Shown piece after piece: positions 4,864 through 7,156 of a DNA stretch of 7,156 nucleotides. The translations under genes and the position numbers were made by a program. The stretch's first letter is position 1, and each line of letters begins with the position of its first letter. Source of the stretch: an uncultured Atopobiaceae bacterium (GTDB lineage: Bacteria > Actinomycetota > Coriobacteriia > Coriobacteriales > Atopobiaceae); contig CANPVI010000078.1 in assembly GCA_947581665.1 (NCBI GenBank), positions 1 through 7,156 on the forward strand, written 5' to 3'. Under the pieces are notes generated by a model, which saw nothing but the letters and a program-made list of their open reading frames with translations, had not been told where the DNA came from and did not search any database.

Positions 4864-5856
4864 TCAGGCACGGCGCCCGGGAAGGCCAGTGCCATCGAAG
4901 GCCGGCACGAAGCTCTCGGAGACGGTGCCCGCCTCCTGCCACCACACGCGCTCGAAGCCGAGCTCGTAGGCATAGGCGATGAGCGCCTCGTAGTCCTCGG
5001 GCTCCACGCCTCCCGCGAGCGCGCCGCCCGCTTGGCGGCAGGCCTCGTTCGGCGTGTACTGGTTCATGAGCGAGAGGTCGCAGTGGCCGAGCGCGAGGGC
5101 CGCCACGCGATCGAGCACGGCGAAGCTGTCGGCCGCCTCGCCGGGGAGCATGAGGTGGCGCACGATGATGCCGTGCGTGAGGTGGCCGGCTTCGTCCTCC
5201 TTGCGGCCACCGGCGGCCTCGAGCGACTCCACCATGGCCTCGAGCGCCTCGGACGCGGCCTCGGGGTAGTCGCGCGCGTGCGAGAGGCGCGCGGCGAGCT
5301 CGGGACTCGCGTACTTGAAGTCCGTGAGCCAGACGTCCACCGTGCCAGCGAGCTCGCGCACGAGCTCGGCGCGCTCGTAGCCCGAGGTATTCGCCACGAT
5401 GGGGATGGTGAGGCCACGCGCGCGGGCGCGCTTGATAGCCTCCGCCACGCTCGGCGCGAAGTGGAGCGCCGTCACGAGGTTCACGTTGAGGGCGCCCTGG
5501 GCCTCGAGCGCGAGCATGGTCTCGGCGAGCTCGTCCACCGTGAGCGGCCAGCCGGCGCCCCGCGCGCTCACCTCGGCGTTTTGGCAGTACACGCAGCGAA
5601 GCGGGCAACCGGAGAAGAAGATCGTGCCCGAGCCCGCGTCGCGTGCCTCGGCGGGAAGCGCGTCATCGGCCGCAGTGCCGGAGATCGGAGGCTCCTCCCA
5701 GAGGTGGAGCGCCGCGCGCGCCGCCCGCATGGTGGCCGTCTCCCCGCACACCCCGCGCGCCCCCGCCGCCCGGTTCACCCCGCAACGCCGCGGGCAGAGC
5801 TCGCAGCGCACATAGGCCGCAGCCGAGAGCAGGGAGGATGTGTCGCACGCATTCAT
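4864..5856 (-). CDS. Radical SAM protein, COG1313 / PflX-like (putative activating enzyme)
   Basis: This 330-residue iron-sulphur enzyme has the radical SAM motif GCPLRCVYCQN, with cysteines 84, 88 and 91 binding the [4Fe-4S] cluster that cleaves S-adenosylmethionine. Before it lies an N-terminal cysteine cluster (C18, C21, C25 and C37 in CELCPRRCGVNR and GVCG). This pattern and the following segments (LWEEPPISG, GTIFFSG, LVTALHFAPSV, DVWLTDFKYAS, GIIVRHLMLPG, LSLMNQYTP) are typical of the COG1313 group, often named pyruvate formate-lyase activating enzyme homologues. Their true substrate is unknown. No glycyl radical enzyme gene is visible nearby. Start: ATG 5856 gives a family-like N-terminus. 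The frame stays open upstream to 6207, but that part is only translated 42-bp repeats. No Shine-Dalgarno site is present; a -10-like TAGACT (5869-5864) seven bases before ATG suggests a leaderless transcript, and a palindrome covers the start. Confidence 0.9.
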   Translation of the reverse strand: MNACDTSSLLSAAAYVRCELCPRRCGVNRAAGARGVCGETATMRAARAALHLWEEPPISGTAADDALPAEARDAGSGTIFFSGCPLRCVYCQNAEVSARGAGWPLTVDELAETMLALEAQGALNVNLVTALHFAPSVAEAIKRARARGLTIPIVANTSGYERAELVRELAGTVDVWLTDFKYASPELAARLSHARDYPEAASEALEAMVESLEAAGGRKEDEAGHLTHGIIVRHLMLPGEAADSFAVLDRVAALALGHCDLSLMNQYTPNEACRQAGGALAGGVEPEDYEALIAYAYELGFERVWWQEAGTVSESFVPAFDGTGLPGRRA

Positions 5857-5864
5857 GCGTGCGA
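5843..5864. promoter_or_regulatory. 10-bp-arm palindrome over the radical SAM start codon
   Basis: TCGCACGCAT (5843-5852) and ATGCGTGCGA (5855-5864) are perfect complements separated by two bases. The start codon of the minus-strand radical SAM gene (5856-5854) lies in the middle. TAGACT, a good actinobacterial -10 form, lies at 5869-5864 on the minus strand and shares one base with the palindrome. It could be an operator at the transcription start, or an RNA hairpin burying the start codon. Either role is inferred. Confidence 0.5.
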
Positions 5865-5926
5865 GTCTACCGTTGCGAGCGCTGGAGCCCCGTGGCTCGT
5901 CATCGCGCCCCCCCCTGGCGGCACCG

Positions 5927-6029
5927 CGGAGCGGTCTCGGCCGCCCCGCTGCCCCAGCTCGCTTGCCACGGAGCGGTCTCGGCCGCCCCGCTGCCCCAGC
6001 TCGCTTGCCACGGAGCGGTCTCGGCCGCC
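5927..6029. repeat. 42-bp perfect tandem repeat, about 2.5 copies
   Basis: Unit 1 (5927-5968) and unit 2 (5969-6010) are identical; unit 3 keeps the first 19 bases (6011-6029). Each unit starts CGGAGCGGTCTCGGCCGCC and ends CCAGCTCGCTTGCCA. As 42 is divisible by three, the repeats stay open in several frames and create false protein extensions upstream of the radical SAM gene. The array sits about 70 bases upstream of that gene's start. Confidence 0.9.
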
Positions 6030-6039
6030 TTTTCTGACG

Positions 6040-6300
6040 CGTAGGCCTCTCGGCCGCCCTCTCTTTTTGCCGCGTAGGCCCCTCCGCCGCCCAAAAACAC
6101 CCTTTCCGCACCTCAGACCTGTTGCGTAGCCCTCTCCGCCGCCCTTCTGGGGCGGCCGAAAGGGCTCCATGCCAAATGGTCGGGCGGCTGAGGAGGCTAG
6201 GCGGCAAAAAAGGCGGCAGAGAGGGCTACGTGACAGAAATGGGATGACAGAAATGGAATGAGAGATGAAGCGTCGGCGGCCGGCCGAGGAGGCTCGTGGC
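6040..6300. repeat. Family of degenerate GCCGCC-ended motifs around a long hairpin
   Basis: Related motifs ending in GCCGCC recur: TAGGCCTCTCGGCCGCC from 6042, TAGGCCCCTCCGCCGCC from 6075 and TAGCCCTCTCCGCCGCC from 6127 on the plus strand; complements occur at about 6150-6166, 6184-6203, 6211-6228 and 6275-6294. The plus-oriented copies lie left of about 6147 and the minus-oriented ones right of it. At the turning point 6128-6144 pairs with 6150-6166 in 15 of 17 positions (GCCGCCC/GGGCGGC next to the loop TTCTG). The 42-bp repeat carries the same GGTCTCGGCCGCC core. No gene is seen here. Confidence 0.6.
6231..6258. repeat. 14-bp tandem repeat, two copies
   Basis: TGACAGAAATGGGA (6231-6244) is followed directly by TGACAGAAATGGAA (6245-6258), with 13 of 14 bases identical and a weaker third start (TGAGAGATG). 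It is AT-richer than the surroundings. It may be slippage or a paired protein site. Confidence 0.6.
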
Positions 6301-6388
6301 GGATGATGAACGAGACGTGCGAGCACGTTCGCTCGACGGTTCTTCCGCTCACGCGGCACCAAGGCTTCTCGAAATTACTTGGCGGTGG

Positions 6389-6613
6389 CACGGATGGCCT
6401 TGCGGTGTAGCTGGGCGTGTCACGCCAGGCTTTAGGGTGTACTTCGTGCCACGAATGGCCTTGCGGTGTAGCGAAACGGGGTGAAAACGCCGCGAATCAG
6501 CTCGTTTCTTACACCGTAAGCAGGGCTCTGGCGGTTTCGCGTACACCGCACGCATACTCTTGCCGCGATGTACACCACACGCGCACCCTTGCCACGATGT
6601 ACACCGCAAGGCC
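6389..6613. repeat. Array of seven TACACC cores in two opposing orientations
   Basis: Three GGTGTA cores (6404-6409, 6436-6441, 6465-6470) are followed by four TACACC cores (6510-6515, 6542-6547, 6571-6576, 6600-6605). A 14-bp form, GGCCTTGCGGTGTA, is exact at 6396-6409 and 6457-6470, and its complement is at 6600-6613. The first two lie in a 23-base direct repeat (6389-6411, 6450-6472; one difference). The right part is a 29-base tandem repeat starting at 6541, 6570 and 6599. TGCGGTGTA-GCGAAAC (6462-6477) also pairs with GTTTCGC-G-TACACCGCA (6534-6550). No protein gene is supported in 5857-6695. Confidence 0.8.
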
Positions 6614-6695
6614 GGGCGTGGCGGCGCCGTCAGGGAAACTCCTCGCTACCATGGGCCTGGCAGTATCCATGCGCGGCCGGACGGAAGGATTCCCT

Positions 6696-7156
6696 GTGAG
6701 CGAACTGGAGAAGATGGACGCGGAGCAGTGGTACGACGCGGGCGACGCCGAGCTCGAACGGCTGCGCACCGAGGGCAACGCCATCGCGTGGGAGTTCAAC
6801 CAGCTCTCACCCGCCGAGTTCGAACGTGGCCACGAGCTCCTCACCCAGCTCTTCCGCGAATTCGGCGACGGCGCGGTGGTGCTCGCGCCCGTCTACGTCG
6901 ACTACGGCTCGAGGATAGAGATCGGCGAGGGCACGTTCGTGAACCACGGCGCGTACCTCATGGACGGCGGCGGCATCCGCATCGGCAAGCGCTGCCAGAT
7001 CGGGCCAAACCTCGGCGCCTACACCGCCCAGCACCCGCTGGACGCCGAGGAGCGCGCGACGGGGCTCGAGAAGGCCTCGCCCATCGTCCTCGAGGACGAC
7101 GTGTGGATTGGCGGTGACGTCACCATCATGCCCGGTGTGACCATCGGGAAGGGCGC
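6696..7156 (+). CDS. Maltose/galactoside O-acetyltransferase family protein, 5' part
   Basis: The first 153 codons are visible and the gene leaves the window. The family transfers an acetyl group from acetyl-CoA to a sugar hydroxyl in the cytoplasm and works as a trimer of left-handed beta-helices. Seen: the N-terminal helical cap (EKMDAEQWYDAGDAELERLR, residues 5-24; FNQLSPAEFERGHELLTQLF), then FGDGAVVLAPVYVDYGSRIEIGEGTFVNHGAYLMD and hexapeptide repeats (IRIGKRCQIGPN, IVLEDDVWIGGDVTIMPGVTIGKG). The catalytic histidine is H113 in YTAQHPLD. Known members are about 185-205 residues, so about 30-50 are missing. Start: GTG 6696 follows GGAAGGA at a suitable distance and matches the usual family beginning; in-frame ATGs at 6651 and 6669 would add unrelated residues, and ATG 6714 would cut the cap. 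The acceptor sugar cannot be told; many members have broad or unknown substrates. Confidence 0.92.
   Translation, partial: MSELEKMDAEQWYDAGDAELERLRTEGNAIAWEFNQLSPAEFERGHELLTQLFREFGDGAVVLAPVYVDYGSRIEIGEGTFVNHGAYLMDGGGIRIGKRCQIGPNLGAYTAQHPLDAEERATGLEKASPIVLEDDVWIGGDVTIMPGVTIGKG

Noticed and set aside
4789..6129. 446-codon plus-strand frame
   Set aside because: It lies opposite the radical SAM gene, whose motifs are unambiguous, and its product is a low-complexity shadow.
5857..6207. N-terminal extension of the radical SAM protein
   Set aside because: The extra residues are only translated GC-rich tandem repeats, and homologues start close to the first cysteine cluster.
6541..6613. CRISPR array
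   Set aside because: The 29-base period looks suggestive, but the similarity covers the whole unit without distinct spacers, there are fewer than three full units, and no cas gene is present.
6651..6695. Upstream ATG starts for the acetyltransferase
   Set aside because: ATG 6651 and 6669 are in frame but add residues unlike the family. GTG 6696 has the good ribosome site.

Overview
The window is GC-rich chromosomal DNA with G/C-dominated third codon positions. The infC-rpmI-rplT block, the DUF5648-type repeat protein and the many GC-rich intergenic repeats suggest a high-GC actinobacterium. Class Coriobacteriia (Eggerthellaceae-like) is my best guess, but it rests on gene style and not on a marker comparison.

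Positions 1-1212 (+ strand) hold the 3' part of infC (IF3), rpmI (bL35) and rplT (bL20), closed by a strong UUCG-loop intrinsic terminator. Positions 1213-1975 carry no convincing protein gene. The first half has four copies of a 10-bp motif (GGAGTTTCTG) in inverted pairs and a perfect GCGA-loop hairpin. The second half, about 1530-1790, is less GC-rich and packed with successive hairpins; it is the best candidate here for an undescribed structured RNA or a long regulated leader. Positions 1976-3208 (+) encode a polytopic polyprenyl-phosphate sugar-1-phosphate transferase (WecA/TagO group), which starts lipid-linked cell-surface glycan synthesis. Positions 3251-3799 (+) encode a secreted protein made of three DUF5648-like repeats. 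A 27-bp perfect inverted repeat then separates these genes from the convergent minus-strand block.

The minus-strand block, read from 5856 down to 3871, contains a COG1313-type radical SAM protein, a 68-residue charged helical protein, a 96-residue coiled-coil protein with a C-terminal membrane anchor, and a frameshifted remnant of an unrecognised gene. The radical SAM start codon lies inside a 22-bp palindrome next to a -10-like hexamer.

Positions 5857-6695 are repeat-rich and non-coding: a 42-bp tandem repeat, a family of GCCGCC-ended motifs in opposing orientations around a long hairpin, a 14-bp tandem repeat, and an array with seven TACACC cores, three in one orientation and four in the other. 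Positions 6696-7156 (+) are the first 153 codons of a maltose/galactoside-type O-acetyltransferase that runs off the window.

The block 1-1212 is housekeeping translation; the two genes after it point to the cell envelope. No complete defence system, CRISPR array or mobile element is visible.
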